Part shown: in pieces, positions 11,626 through 25,290 of the stretch
Layout of the letters: the number at the start of each line of letters is the position of its first letter
How positions within the stretch are numbered: position 1 is the stretch's first letter
DNA from: Camarhynchus parvulus
Taxonomy: Eukaryota; Chordata; Aves; Passeriformes; Thraupidae
Assembly: GCF_901933205.1 (NCBI RefSeq)
Contig: NC_044571.1
Span: forward strand, 12,044,420 to 12,108,419
Length of the DNA stretch: 64,000 bases
Direction: 5' to 3'
Notes under the pieces: generated by a model
Database searches by the model: none
Told to the model about the DNA's origin: nothing
What the model saw: only the letters and a program-made list of their open reading frames with translations
Made by a program: the position numbers and the translations under genes

Positions 11626-14540
11626 GACTTCTGTGACTAGGATTAAAGTTTACAGTGATGAAATCATGTCATCACTCTGATACTGTGATGCATAGTTAAA
11701 CCAGAAATGCTAGCTTAGGCTGAGGGCATGTAGCCAAGCTTTAAAGTTCGTTTAGATCTGCCTTTTGATCTGACCTTAGCCTTTGCTTACTTGCTTCACT
11801 TGTCAGATGTAAATAAATTCTTGAAGAATGAAAAGTACTAGTTTTATGATTTTAGTAAAGAAGGAGATGGAAAGGAGGATAAGAGAACAGGATGGATTGA
11901 TTACTCAAAATGATTTTTTTTCCAAAGCACAGCCATACCTCTTTGTTGAAAGCCCACATTTGGGCAGATTTAAAAATATTTCTGTTCTCCTTTAAGAAGT
12001 TATGCCACTATCTGTACCAATACAAGCAAATATTACACATGAAGCATTTCTGATGCTAATTGTTTCTATTAGATTTTTCAATTATAATGTTGGTATAACA
12101 TTATGAGGTACAATCTGGAATAAAAAGAATGACTGCAAGAGTGAATAGTAAGCTACCTTAAAATATACTTCCAGCTGGCAATGTTTTGCTTTGACTCCTT
12201 GAAAATACAATGCAAATTGAAGACCAGCTTGTGTAACAGAACTTGATACCAGTTCATTGATACTTTTTTTTTAATACAAAAAAGTCCTGTCTGTGAGAGC
12301 AAGCATTTATTTTAAGGCAAACATTATCATACATCCTCACAGCCACAAAAATTAGACAGGAAAACAAAACGTCATAAAGATTTAACCTACATTCCATTGT
12401 CTGCACATATATGGGAAAACCACAAATTGCTCTATATAGGACAGTCCTTTTTATATGTGTTTACAGATAAGAACAGTTTTTTAACATCTTTCCAAATGTT
12501 GTTCCCTACTTCACAAAAATGACATCTTTAAACATTAAGACTGAACTATCAGGCAGTGAAGGTCTAGCTGCCTTGCTAAAACTATGATGCATGAATCCCA
12601 TGGATAGGCTGCAAACATCTGCACAAGGAACACTTATTCTGCACTTTTGAACTTCTCATCTGCATTATAATCATTAATATATCTTCCCCTCTCTCAATTG
12701 TTTTAATAACACCGACCTCTGCATGTGTTCAGAAGCATGCTATTACCAAACTATTTGGCTTTTTCTCCTCCAAATGCTGATTTTTTTCCCCCCCACCAGT
12801 TTACATTATTGTGAGATCTAGGACAGGCACTACTCAGTCCTAAGCCTGAAAAAAACAGAGGATCTTTGGATACTGCTGAGTCAGAAAGGGTTTCTTTATG
12901 CCACAGGAAGGCAGTAAATGACAGCTTCATAATAGAATTCACTACAGGAGGTAAACACAAAGTAGAGGAGTTATTTCATGCTAGGTATACCAGTTTGCTA
13001 ATTTTGATTATATAATGTTATTGGCACATAAAGAAAGAAACTCAAAGGTGAAAAAAATATTTTTAAGATTATCAGAAGATATATTTGTAATTAACTACAT
13101 TCACATAAGGGAAATTCACCATTAGTGCCTTGCTGTGAGACAACAATAAATTAAATCAGGAAGCTGAAGGTTTGAACAGAGAACAAAAAAATCACATTTT
13201 ATGTTAGACGTTAAGTACAATGAATAGCAGAGATACTTTTGATCTTATTACCTTCAGAAGGATGTCACTGGTGTCACTCAGTATAATCCAATTATTACAA
13301 ACTTACATTGCAGCCCTTAGCAAATTCTGCCCTTCACCAGTTCTTCATATTGAAAATTGTTCTCTCATAGCTTTCTTTCAATTTGTTCCATGGAATTTTC
13401 AAGGTTTTTAGGGCTGGGATAGTGCCTTTATGGACATGTACACACACTGCTGACCACTGCCAGACTCTGGCCTGTAGCACAAACCATTGTGATTCTATGA
13501 TTATGACTTATCACACTCCTTTCATCCATGAACAGTCTTACAAAACAACTTCAAATTGGTATTGCTTTTGATACATATTTTTTTATTATGACAAATATGA
13601 GAAGACACTTTTAACTTGGTAGCAGTCTCTTGAGATTTAAAAAAGAGCTAAAACCTCAAAAGGCACAATTAAATGCTGCTTTATGATAAGAACACAGGTG
13701 GAGAATTATGAAGAATAGAACACTCTTTTTATATCTCTGTCAAACCTGAGAATTTAAAAAAAAATTTTAAGGAATAGAGATGAGAACTATTACTAAACCA
13801 AGGATGAAATGCCTATTAAATGATATTTCTGTGAAAAGAAGGCCTAGGCTAAAAAATAGTGCTGAGAATTGTTGTGTAACATGCAAAATTTTTAAAAAAT
13901 CAATTTTATTTTCACACTTCTTAGTTCCAGTAATGTAAGAAATCAGTCTACAGCTCTCAATAGGATTGGAAAATTTTATCAAGGACTGGTTTGCAACTAA
14001 AAAATAATGTTGGTTAAGGGCCTCCTTAGTGCTCTCTTATTACCCACAAAGATGATCTATTTCTGCAAGTCAAGCTGTACATAATTTGTGCTCTGCCAGA
14101 AAACAGACTCATGTACTCACACTTTGCCACATAAGTAACCAAGATTAATTATGACAACAATCCTGGAAACACTCCCACTTATTAGTATTTCAGTTTCTCC
14201 CTAGATTTGCCTTAAAGGAAGTGAAAAAACCCCACAATAGTTATTGGTTTTACTATGTTTTTATTATGATTTTGCTGTCACTTTCCCATTATCAAGAGCA
14301 TCAGTGCTGTAAAAAATTCTGCTTATCACAGTATATATTTCTGTAATCTCTGACCTCTTCGTGCTCTGAGCCCAGAATAGTCCCATAACCCTCAGCAGTA
14401 ATTCTGAATTTACTTTCACTAGGTATGACTGGGATGAACCTTCCTGGCAGCCTCTGACAGACTGCTCAGTCATAATTTTAACTTGAACAATTAATCTTTC
14501 TTTAAAAAGGTATTTGTTTAGCTTGTGTACTCAACAAGTT

Positions 14541-14586
14541 GTTGGGGTTTGGTTGGTTTGTTTGTTTGTTTTTCTTTTTCCCTCCC
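14541..14586 (+). repeat. T/G-rich low-complexity (TTTG)n-like tract
   Basis: GGTTTGG units are followed by several TTTG units and a TTTTTC pyrimidine run. It is the complement-type counterpart of the A/C-rich tracts elsewhere in the window. Confidence 0.75.
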
Positions 14587-17500
14587 CTCCAAAACAGAGA
14601 AAGTGTGGAATATGTTAGCTGTAAAGCCTGTCAACCTTATTGGCAGATATATAACACTATGAACTTACCTTCACTGTCATATGTCATATTAACCAGACTT
14701 GTTAACTTTTTCTTGGCTCTCCTTATAGCTTGGTATCTTTTCAATAATGTCCTGCTTTTGTATTTTGGACTTTCAGCTCTGTGAGTACAACCATCTCTCC
14801 ATGTACATGTTCATGCCACTGTCCCCTTCAACTGTGCATGTACTAATACAATATAAATATCAAAATGTAACAGAAATATTTAAACTGCTTTTAACACCTT
14901 TGTCTCCCATTTTTTTTTCTATTTGTCTATCCAAATTCAGTAAAGCTGATAGTTTATAAACCATTTAGGTTATGAGCTTTATCATTAGCAGTTGTTCGCA
15001 AGTACAATCCAAAGCACTGATAAAATAAATGTAATTTCATAATTTTGTAATTTTGTATTAACAACGTTTTAGGAAATTAATTTTAATTTCCTGAAAAAGG
15101 GAATCTTCCCTGCTTCTCCCTATATTTTTTCAAGAAATTTTTCAGTTTCCAGATAGTATAAAAGATCTGCTAAATCTTTCTTCCCTAACTTGAAAAAGAC
15201 ACAACTTGGACTGAAATTTGACTGGGTATTTTAGGACAAGTTTGGAAGTTTCTCATGATTGCATTTGTAACTGGGTTGCTGATGCAAATCTGAGTAGGCA
15301 AATCTAATTTGAAAGGCAAAACATTTGTCTGTCCAAAGTTCATTTTATCAGCACATAAATTAAGGTCAAAAGGAAACTGCCATTCTTTCTCAAGTCACAG
15401 ACTGCCAGAAAACATAATGTTAATAGTGCCTTCTCCAGCTGATTACAAACCATTACAAATCCCATATTTTTACCAGGATGCTAACCCTGCAAAACATAAG
15501 GTCACACAGGCCAGTAACTGTACTACAGCTCTGAAGTACTACAGTTACCCAGATTCCCACTTCTCCTTGCTACCAGAGGCTAAGCAGTAATTCTACAATA
15601 ATTTTTCTATGTAACTTCTTACAGACCCATTAGACTCAATACTCATTTCTCTTTCTGTGTAAGAATAATATGTGCTGGGGAAAAAAACCGGCAAGTTTGG
15701 GATTTTGACATGAGGCCCAACCAGATCTTGTTACCTACTTGCAAAGGATCCTTCCCAAGCCAACAGTCTGGTTGGGTTTATTAATTTCTCATACTTTCCT
15801 TTTTCTTCCTGATCAACTGTACTTTCTTAGCCAGCTTATGTCACAATTTATCTACTGCACTTATTTTTGCCTGTATACAATTTCTCCCTTTCCTAAGCTG
15901 CCTTCACAAGACAACAATAGTTTTCTAATGCCACATACTAGACTACCTCTTAGCATTTTGGCTACAAGTTTCAAAATTAACACACTGGAGAAAAAGAGAC
16001 TGAAGATTGATGCAAAATATATTTTCAGTAAGACATATCTGTAGAGTCCACTTAAGGCCCATCTATCACTCCATCAAAATTTTATTAAAAATTCAGAAAG
16101 ATAAAATGATTGCTTGACATCCTCTTATATAAATCTTCATCTCCTGATAACATGTTTTAGTTACCAAGATTTTTCACATGGTCTAAACCTCAATAATTGA
16201 ATTTTTCCAAACTATATCCATAAACTAAATACCTGATCACTCTTTAAAAATCAAAATGAGTAAATTAAATACTTGATGATAAAAACATGGCTTTATTTTC
16301 CACAATCATGTGAAATCATAACATACATGCCTAGATATTATCCAGATAATCTCTTAGGCAGATTTGTCTGTGTAAGAGGTTACTTTCTATCATTAGTGTA
16401 AGTGTGCTACAGGAAAGCACCTCCACCAGGTTTGGACTCCTTGTATAAATTTCTTGCAGGCACACTTAAAAAAAGAAGTCCTTATTCTCAAACCTAGACT
16501 GCAAATGGGAAGACAACTTTTTATCTTAAAAAAAAATAATACAGAGGTCTAAAAAGCTGATAACCAGCTGTTGAAATGTCAGTTGTAGCAACCAGGAGGT
16601 TTTCTTCTTGCAAACAGCAGAGGACTGAATGTAATGATCTCTAAAGAAAGACTAGGAAAATTAAATGCTTTGAGCAGAAAAGTGGGAAAATAGCTACTGC
16701 AGCTTTAGGGGGCTCATTTTTTTCCCTTTTCTCTTGAGAAAGAAAAAAATAAAAAGGTCTAGGAAACAATGTACCATTCTGCATGCATAGAGGTATTCAA
16801 TGGGATGCTCATAAAAGAACTGATAAAGAACAACTTGTCCTATGCAGCAAAATAAAAGAGCATAAATAGGCTCACACGATGAATCACAGCATTTGTGCAG
16901 GGCAATCTACATAGAATTAAAAGGAGCTATTATAATATTCCATCTTGAATCTTGGGGGAAAAAAAGGAAGTGACCTAGGTCAGTCTCTTCCTAGGTAGAT
17001 TAAATAGTTTTGTCCTTGAAAAAATAGAAAATATTAAAGGCATTAAAATTACTACTTGATAAATATTTTCTGGGGATTTTTTTTTAAGATTATGTACAAA
17101 GAAGCCTACTTGTTTCCCTCCATGTGTGTAAGCCTGGATACGTGCAACTTTGACCTAGTCTTTATAATATACTCACAGAAAATCTTTCAGCCTGTGTGTT
17201 TCTGCATAGTTTTAACCTTAGTTTACCCTGTCCTGTCCAGAAAAAAAGCATGAATGCTTTGAAGAAAATATGTAGCTTGTATTTATGTTTATTTGACTGT
17301 GTCATTGTTTTTCCTCATGTACACTAGTCTGAGACAAAATTATATTCTTTCCTGTTGGGAAAAAAATACAGTTTTCTTTTTTTTTTCTTTACAGTATAAT
17401 ACATAAGTTCTGCTAGACTGTGCGGCTGTCATGAGAAGATACATAAGGAAGGCAGGCAGATCAGAAGTTTGACTCAGAAATTAGCTAGGATTTCTTAATT

Positions 17501-20078
17501 TCAAGCACCTGTTTATAGCTCAAGCATACCAGCACTATTTTGGGGTCCACCTTCCTTTTTCTTGTAATAGATCTCTTCCAATCCAAGCTCTTCAGTGCTC
17601 AGAAGTCTCCACATGATGGCACCATAAATACCTTAAACTGTTTTTCTTGACTGAAACAAGGTGGAAAACCTGTGCCAGTGCAATGAGATGTTGACATCAT
17701 TGCTACACTACACCTGTACTCCACAACATTTTATCAGCTAATGGTTTGTTCCTGTTAATAACAATATTAAACAGTTTCTAATATCTCTCTCTAGCCAAGA
17801 CACTGAATATGATCTTGTTCAAAGATTTTTGTTCTTTGAGCAAAATATTTGACAAGTAAAAATATTTCTCTTCAAAGACAAATAATTCTGTTGTTAATAT
17901 GAAGATTTTTTTAATAGCTGTTACTAGCTCCAAGATTTTTGATCAAATCTACCAGGAGGAATAGCTTACATGTAATTTGAATTATGCAAGAATATGGTTT
18001 TATCTTTTTCAAGAAAGAAAAGTTTTTAAAAATTTAGTTTCATCCAAAGTACCAAAGCCAGCTGTAAGATGACTAATAACTTTGTACTTTTTACAAGCAA
18101 TAAGAAAGAGCTACTTATCCTTCTATCTGACAGTTAGGAAGACTCAATAATATTTGCTTGTTAAGTTGCTTCTGGTAGCAAATTTTTCCTTCCTGAAACT
18201 ATTTTAGAAGTCTCATGAATCAGATCTTATCCAAGAAAGATTTTTTTTTTCATGCAAAGTCTGAGAATTTCAATTTTGGAAAAACAAGAGGAAAGATTTT
18301 GAAAATGAAGCATGGAAGATTCATGTATTTATAACAGGCTCCAGACAACTTCAGGGAACTTTCATAAAAAATATGGAAGAGGATAACTTTCACTGAATTT
18401 TCTTAGTCACTTTCACTTCCTTCATTTTCACAAATAGAGCCTACCTTCCACACTTCTCTTATAGAAGTTAAGGGTGATGAAGTAAACCAATTTCAGGATG
18501 GAACCAAAAAAATGCCATCAATGGCTTGGAGAATTTATATTATACTACTCTAACAATGCTGACTGCATCAGCAATATAAAGTGCACAACTTACTTTAATG
18601 AAATTAGAAAGTGGTTTGAAAGAAATCCAACAGTCTATTTTAATCCAATGACAGAGCAATGGGTCTTCTGATGTTCTGTCATTTTAGGATGTAGAATGAA
18701 CAGTTGATCTGTTTTCCTTCTGTGGTTTTTTTTTTTTTTACTATTTTGTTTTTTGGGGGTTTTATGTGGTATTTTCATTGGACTGTGTGAAATTCCCTGT
18801 TGTAAAGACGAGCACCTGAAAACAGATATTTCAAGAAGGAAGTTGAATAAAATTATTGTCCTACAGTCCTTCAAGAATACCTACTTGTGTGAACTCCAAC
18901 ATCAAACTATCCTGCCCCCACTCCCAAGGCTGAGGGCATAAATCTCCTGTTGACTTTAATTCTCAAATCTTAGAGCCCTTTCACTTGTTGAATTATGCAG
19001 GTATTGTACAAGCACCTTACAGAACAAAGTACATTATAATTTTTATCTGCACTGAGGACCATGTCAAAATTAAGAGAAAAGTTCTGTGTATTCAGCTGGT
19101 TTCTGAAAAGTAGCATGCAGTTGTTTTCATCAGAGGAGCTGTTGGAGAATGCTCTGGTCATGATATCAAGCACCATTTTACCTCTCAGTTATGGTATAAT
19201 TTAAGACCTTTAAACATAGCCTACAAATAAGATCCACTACAATTTCCACCCTGAAAATATTTATAAAGATTTCTAAAAGCCACATCTAAACCAAGATCTG
19301 ACATTTACTGTTTCATAGATCTGGAATGAGCTCCCAGGCCCAAACTACAAAGAGCAGTAACTCTGTCTCTCTGCTAATAATCTGTATGTCTTTCCCTACT
19401 GAGAGCCATATGTGAAAGCAGAAAAAATGTTCAAACTGCTCCAAGAAACTATTCAGTTCTTTTTACTTGCCTCTTGTGTGTCTGCAGGGCAGCAATTTCT
19501 TTAAATGCCTGTGATGATTTGGAATATAAGAGTAACAGCAAAATGGGGAAATAGGATATTTATTAACTTGTTTAATATATTTTCATTATTGTCAATTGGA
19601 ACCCATTCTAAGTGTAGTCCTCTTTCTCAATATACAAGGGTTTATCACAATATGTCAGCACAGAAAGCACAGTAAAAAGAAATTACTGTCAGTAAAAACC
19701 AGTGCAGCTTATTATAAGCTCAGAGGCAATTTGGAACAAGTTTAAAATAGATGCTTTCAAATACAGTTGGTCTTGAGTGACTTATTTTATTTTTGCTAAT
19801 GGAACAAGGTTAAAATGACATGATGATAAGGAGTCTCAACTTTTTAATTATGTATCTCCTTTCATTTTAAGCCTTCATTCTAATATAATTTCTCTTCACT
19901 GACAGAGGCTCTGGCACAACTGGTGAAAGCAGCCTCCACCTGCTGGAATCCATCAGCTGCACAGTCTCTGCCTGTGCCTAGGCATGGAAGGCTGCTGCCA
20001 CAGGGATCTGAGAGTGTGGCTCTCTCCTGGAAATACAGCCTTGTTCCAGTCATGCCAGGGCTTCTCTAGGGACACCAT

Positions 20079-20124
20079 CATCATCCCCCTCCTCTTCCTC
20101 ATCCTTTTCCTCTTTCTCCTCCTT
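20079..20124 (+). repeat. Pyrimidine-rich (CCTCTTCCTC-like) tract
   Basis: About 46 bases are almost all C/T with a few A (CATCATCATCC, then CTCCTCTTCCTC and TTTCTCCTCC). Such a tract can arise as a microsatellite; no splice acceptor AG with an open exon follows it immediately. Confidence 0.7.
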
Positions 20125-21521
20125 TACTGGACCTGAAACTAAGCTAAGGTACTCCCTTAGGTTGAAATCTCATGCAGTCCTCCTTGCTGGAGGGTATATA
20201 TAAAATTATCACGCATTAAACATAGAAAGGGTTAAAGCAGTGTTACTTTTATGTACAACACAAGTACCTAATTTTATATTTAATGACAGAACAAAAAGAT
20301 GTCTACAACAAAAGGTGTCTTTGCATTCCACATTTTTCCTCTTACATTTTGGGTCCTCTGGTACCCTTGCGGGACAAAACAGATTCTTAAGTCATCCTTA
20401 GGAAAGTTCCCAAGTGTAGGAATGTAGAAATGCTGGTAAGAGGGAGTGGGACTCAAGTGCTTTACTTTGCAGATGCTGGGATTACGCAAGGGAACTTAAT
20501 TCTAACACAGGACATGAAGCAGCTGAGTGATGGCATGTGGAAATCCTCAGCTTTGTCTCTTCATGCCCCACGGGGTGTGTGCTGATTTTGACAGGCCACA
20601 CCATGGAGCAGTTTGTCAAGTCAGTCTGTCAAGGTGTCTCCTAGGATGCTGTTCTAAACTTACTTAAATGGGAACAATTGTGACCTAGAAATAGCAAAAC
20701 TGACTGCTGTCCTCCCACCCAAGACAACTGTGATCTTGCAATATACTACTGATATATTAGCTGTTAGAATATATGTTTCAATAGTGTATTCCTTGAAGTA
20801 ATATCTGTTGTCTGACGTGTCAGTCTTCTGTTACAAATGTATTCAGCATGGCTTCTCTAGAAATCAATCCATATCTAAGAAGCCAGAGGAACTAAACACA
20901 ATGCAACCTTCATGACTGGAATCTCTATCTCCTTTCTTTACAATATGATGAAATAAGTCAGTTATTAGTGCTTGTCAAAGGATAATTCCACATCCTTTTT
21001 ATCTGCTCCAGAGAAAATGTATTCTTTTCTGTGAATGAAGGGAAAATCAGAAGCGCTGGGTATGTGATGTTATTGCTATGGTTCGTGGGAGCTGCAGCTG
21101 AGAAAACAGCCACAGAGCTGTGAACAGCTGTTTCCCAGGTGAACAAACATCCTCTGATTTACAATGAGCTATGGGAGGTACACAGGACTCCACCCTCAGA
21201 ATAAAACTGAAATAGTTGTATAAGATGGGATGAAGATCAGCATAAATACATACATTACATTTGCTTATATATATATAAACATCATTTTTCCACAATCAGC
21301 AAAATTTGCATTTGATATTGTGGAACTCTGAGGAACTGTATTGATAATTTGTGTTTCTTTTTATGCTCATGTTTTCCTTTAAATAAAAAGTTTAGCTCTG
21401 AATCTACTTTGTCAAATATCATTATAAATTGATAAAATAAAATATCAGCTCTACTTTAGAATACTTTAGAATAATTTCATAATTTGTTATGACTTTTTAT
21501 TTGTCTATGCATTTCTAAATA

Positions 21522-22464
21522 TCATAGAATCATAGGAACACATAATACTTTCTGTTAGAAGGGAACTTTAGAGGTCATCTCTGGTCCAACCCCTCTGCAA
21601 TGAGCAGGAACATCCCCAAAGAGATCAGGTTGCTAAGAGCCCAGTCCAACCTGACCTTGGAGCATTTACTACTTTTTTGGACAACTTCTTCCAGAGTTTT
21701 ACCAGCCTCATAGCAAAAAAATCCCCCTCTTCCTTATATCTAGTTAAATATAATCTCTTTTGGTTTAAAACGTTTATTCCTTCTCCTTTAGCACTATCCC
21801 TGCTAAAAGTTGCTCCCCTTTTAAGCCTCCTTTAAATACTAAAAGCTGCGATGTGGTTTCCCTGCAGCCCTCTCCAGGCTGAACAATCCCAGCTGTATCA
21901 GGCTGTCTCCACAGCAGAGACGTTCCATCCCTCTGATCATCTTGTGTCTTCCTCTGGATTCACTCCAACAGCTCCATGTCCTTCCTGTGCTGGGACCACA
22001 GCGCTGGATGAAACTCTGCAGGTGGGGTCTCACCAGAGCAGAGCAGAGGGGCAGAATCCCCTCCCTCCCCTGCTGCCCAAGCTGCTTTGGATTCAGCCCA
22101 GGACACGTTTGTTTTTCTGGGCTGCAAGGGCACATTGCTGGCTCGTGTCCAGCCTCTCACCCACCAACACCCCCAAATCCTTCTCAGAGGGGCTGCCCTC
22201 CCTCTGATCACCCCCAGCCTGGATGGAAACCAGGGCTTGCCCAGACCCAGGCTCAGGTCTTGTTGAACCTCATGAAGTTCCCATGGGCCACTTCTCGAGC
22301 TTGTCCAGGTCCCTTTGGATGGCACTGTGTCCCTCAGACATGTCATCCACACCACTCAGCTCAGTGTCAGCTGCAGACTGGCCAAGGGTGCACTCAATCC
22401 CACTGTCTATACCATTGCTGAAGATATTAAACACTATTGATCCCAATACCAGTGCCAGGGGTCA
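21522..22464 (-). mobile_element. CR1 LINE, 5'-truncated, minus strand, with ORF2 C-terminal remnant
   Basis: It starts with ATCATAGAATCATAGGAAC, a reverse-complement CR1 terminus, and extends about 0.94 kb. Read on the minus strand the older part holds ORF2 remnants: LGQQGREGILPLCSALVRPH and later MIRGMERL with LGLFSLE, which match the C-terminal part of CR1 ORF2. The frames are broken by stops and shifts. The 5' limit on the minus strand is at about 22464 (plus strand CAGTGCCAGGGGTCAT), inside the reverse-transcriptase domain. The 3' UTR section (21522-21840) is diverged from the one at 4688, suggesting a different CR1 subfamily. Confidence 0.95.
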
Positions 22465-24600
22465 TAACAATTTGATGATTTAATTATGATGCTTATGAGA
22501 TGTCAGTGACTTCAGTGTGAAAAACCCAGCATATCATATCAAATCATTTCTGGTTTGTAACAAATGAACTCCATTTGTCATGGAGTTTAAATTCATTTAA
22601 ATTCATCTAACTCCAATCAATATATTTACAGCTTTTAGGAAAATTTACTATTTTAAATTTTTTCTCCCATGAAACAGTAATCTTAATCTTGACAGGGGAA
22701 GAAATATCTCTACCAATAGCAGTAATAGCAGTTCCACTGATGTCAACAGTCATTTTTCATTATTAGCTGCATATATAATTTCAGTTATTTAAATTTAGAT
22801 GTTCTTGACCTAGTTTCCTTTTATTTTTAACCTAAATAGCTCAAATATTTAGGAAAAGACTAAAATGTTTCTGTAGAGATTGACAGCTTTGAGCACATGA
22901 TGATATGAATGCTGCATACATGTATTTACTTAAATGTTACCACCCTGGTTCAATATAAAAAGCTGAATCAAATGAGTAAGGTAAGAAAAAGGCAAAACCT
23001 ATTTCTTAAAAAAAAAAGTCAAGGATGAGATTGCTGTGCTGTTTCATGAGGGGCATGAAATAAACCTCAGCCTGGCACCTGCTCAAGGCTGAGTTGCAAG
23101 CAGAAAGGCAAAGTCAGCCTAATCAAGGAAGATTGGATAAATTGGTCTAGAAGGAATCATCAAAAGCACACAAGGAAGTATCTCAGTCTAGGCTTGAGAT
23201 GCAAATATTCTGTATTTTTTGGTTTTAATCTTCTCTAGGTTATGTAACTTGGGATGGATGAATAAACTATACTTTATGTGGGAAAATCTTATGGTTGTTT
23301 CCCTGATGAAGAAGTTGTTTCATCACACATTTATTTTTTGAAGGCTTATGGGCCTTTGATTTGGCCTCAGGCTAACGGATTTTAGAACCAGCAAGATTTC
23401 AGCCTAATGATGCATTTTAAAGTGGCTAGCTGGTATGGCTTCTACTCAGAATGAGGAGCAGAAAGCAAGATTTGTCATTAGAAGGTGCACTCAAGAGTAA
23501 TTAAAACAAATTTGAAGTACAGTCCTCCCTGGTACTATAACATCTGTTTCGAATTACCACATATTTGGAGTAACAGTTGGTCTTTGCTCTTTATGGCTTC
23601 ATAATGAACTGAACCTTAAGAACTAATTCCTAAACATCACTAGTTTGGATTCCTAAGCATGCTCAATTATACGCTTTCTCATGCCCAGAAAGGATTACTG
23701 TCTTCGTATCATGGATAAATATAAATTTGGAGGGGATTGTTGCTTTTTGCCAAGACAGAATGTTTCAAAGGAGAGCGTCATATATAATTTTTACTGCATG
23801 CTACAGCCGCAACTGCAAAGCATCAATAAGCACTTAAATCTTAACCACCCCGTGTTTTGCTAATATGAGATGGGAATAAGCTGTCAGTTAATCACATAAG
23901 TTAGAGTGGAGTATGTTCTGGTAAAGCTTAATATTATTAAATAATGCAAGTTCTTGGGTCTAAATTGTTGCGTATTTTAAAGCTAGTTTATGCAGCATTT
24001 GATTTGTATCTTTTGTCTCATTTGAATGGGTTTTCCTAAACTATGGAAACCTGCTGAATTCATGGTTCTTTGTAGAAAGCCTTTTGTTTTTAGAATATAC
24101 TGGGCATCCATCCATATAAATTAAGTACAATGTTTCATAAAACTTTTTTGAATACTAATGAATTGCAAAGGTGACCTCTGGAAATACGGGAATATGGTGC
24201 TTCTGCTAAGCAACCATAGTTCAGCCTTCAGAACACAAAATATTTAAAGAACATTAAAGAAAGTAAAGAGAAAATGAGGTTATAATTTTAAACTGATTTA
24301 GTTAGAACTTTATTTTATATTCATTGAACTTCACAGCAAGCTCCCACTGGCATCAGTTTTATTGGATTAAATATTAAGTGACAACTCTACACTGCAGTTA
24401 GACTGCCAAAGACAGTGTGGTTTCCTACACTGCTTTTAATCTTTATTCCATTATTTCTGACCACTTCTTTTTTGTATTCATTGACTACCAATAATAGTTT
24501 CCCAATTTTTTAATTGCTGTGGTCCCAGGGGCTTAGTTTTAAATATTATTACTCAGCATCAGTTACCAGCTCATCTGTTCCTCTTTTTTTGTTACATTCA
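22465..24600. other. AT-rich non-coding DNA
   Basis: I see no repeat, RNA gene or exon. The only small frames (for example 23681-23863) are about 60 codons and unremarkable. Confidence 0.6.
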
Positions 24601-25008
24601 GGTGAAAGTTCTGGAGCAAAAGTCTTATGGGAACTGGGGTTGTTTAATCTGGAGAAAAATAAGCTCAAGGGAGGCCTTAGCACTCTACAAGTGATTGAAA
24701 GGAGGTGGTAGCAAGGAAGGCATTGGTCTCTTCTGCCAGGTAACAAGTGACAGGATGAGAGGAAATGGCCTCAAGTTGCACCAGGGGAGTTAATTATTAA
24801 TTAAATTGTTCTTTGAAAGGGTGATTGAGCATTCAAACATGATGCCTTGGGAAGTGATGGAGTCACCACCCCTGGAGTTATCTGAAATATGTGTAGATAT
24901 GGCATTTAAAGACACGGTTTAGTGGTGAACTTGGCAGTGTTACATTAATGGCTGGACTCAGTGCTCTTAAAGGTCTTTTTTAACCTAAACAATTCCATGA
25001 TTCTATGT
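24601..25008 (+). mobile_element. CR1 LINE 3' end, plus strand
   Basis: It runs from the last part of ORF2 (GGTGAAAGTTCTGGAGCA, GAACTGGGGTTGTTTAATCT) through the CR1 3' UTR (GTAACAAGTGACAGGATGAG, GGAAATGGCCTCAAGTTGCA). It ends at the typical 3' terminus AACAATTCCATGATTCTATG. Internal deletions shorten the segment after TTGCACCAGGGGAG. The 5' truncation is standard for CR1; the copy is inactive. Confidence 0.96.
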
Positions 25009-25094
25009 ATCATCACATGTTTTAAGGTACTTCAGAAAAATATTTACTTCTTGCATCGCTTTGATTTTTAAAATTCAGATTTGACATTTTTTTT

Positions 25095-25152
25095 GATGTA
25101 ATTTGAAATTTCTTGGATGTAATTTGAAATTGTTTGGATGCAATTTCACAAT
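25095..25152 (+). repeat. 21-bp tandem repeat, about 2.7 copies
   Basis: The motif GATGTAATTTGAAAT begins at 25095 and 25116, and a variant (GATGCAATTTCACAAT) begins at 25137, giving a constant 21-bp period. It sits in the short gap between the two CR1 pieces at 24601 and 25291. Confidence 0.85.
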
Positions 25153-25290
25153 GATAAAATTAACTAAAGATTTATTGTGTTTGCTTTTTTCCTCTCCAGT
25201 GAAGAATTATATCCAGAGTGGAAAAGTTTTTTGCTCTCACAGACTGGCTTGGTGAAACTTGTTATAGTCTTATAAAATAGAAAAAAAGAC

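Larger units (their letters stand above)
11626..21521. other. Long AT-rich stretch without recognised interspersed repeats
   Basis: Nearly 10 kb contain no CR1 or LTR that I can recognise. The stretch holds a T/G-rich tract (14541-14586), a pyrimidine tract (20079-20124), a T run of 14 at about 18726-18739 and several purely A/T segments. Open frames reach about 100 codons (15739-16044, plus) but show no family resemblance. A 94-codon frame at 15309-15590 is discussed in the findings. A slightly GC-richer interval lies at 19905-20130. Confidence 0.6.

Noticed and set aside
13464..13505. GTGATTCTATGATTATGAC resembling a CR1 3' terminus
   Set aside because: The sequence upstream shows none of the CR1 3' UTR words, so the match is too short to call.
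15739..16044. 101-codon plus-strand frame
   Set aside because: Composition is as expected of chance, with no motif, no splice context and no family resemblance.
21851..22483. Plus-strand open frames of up to 159 codons
   Set aside because: They are antisense shadows of the minus-strand CR1 ORF2 remnant, and their composition follows CR1.
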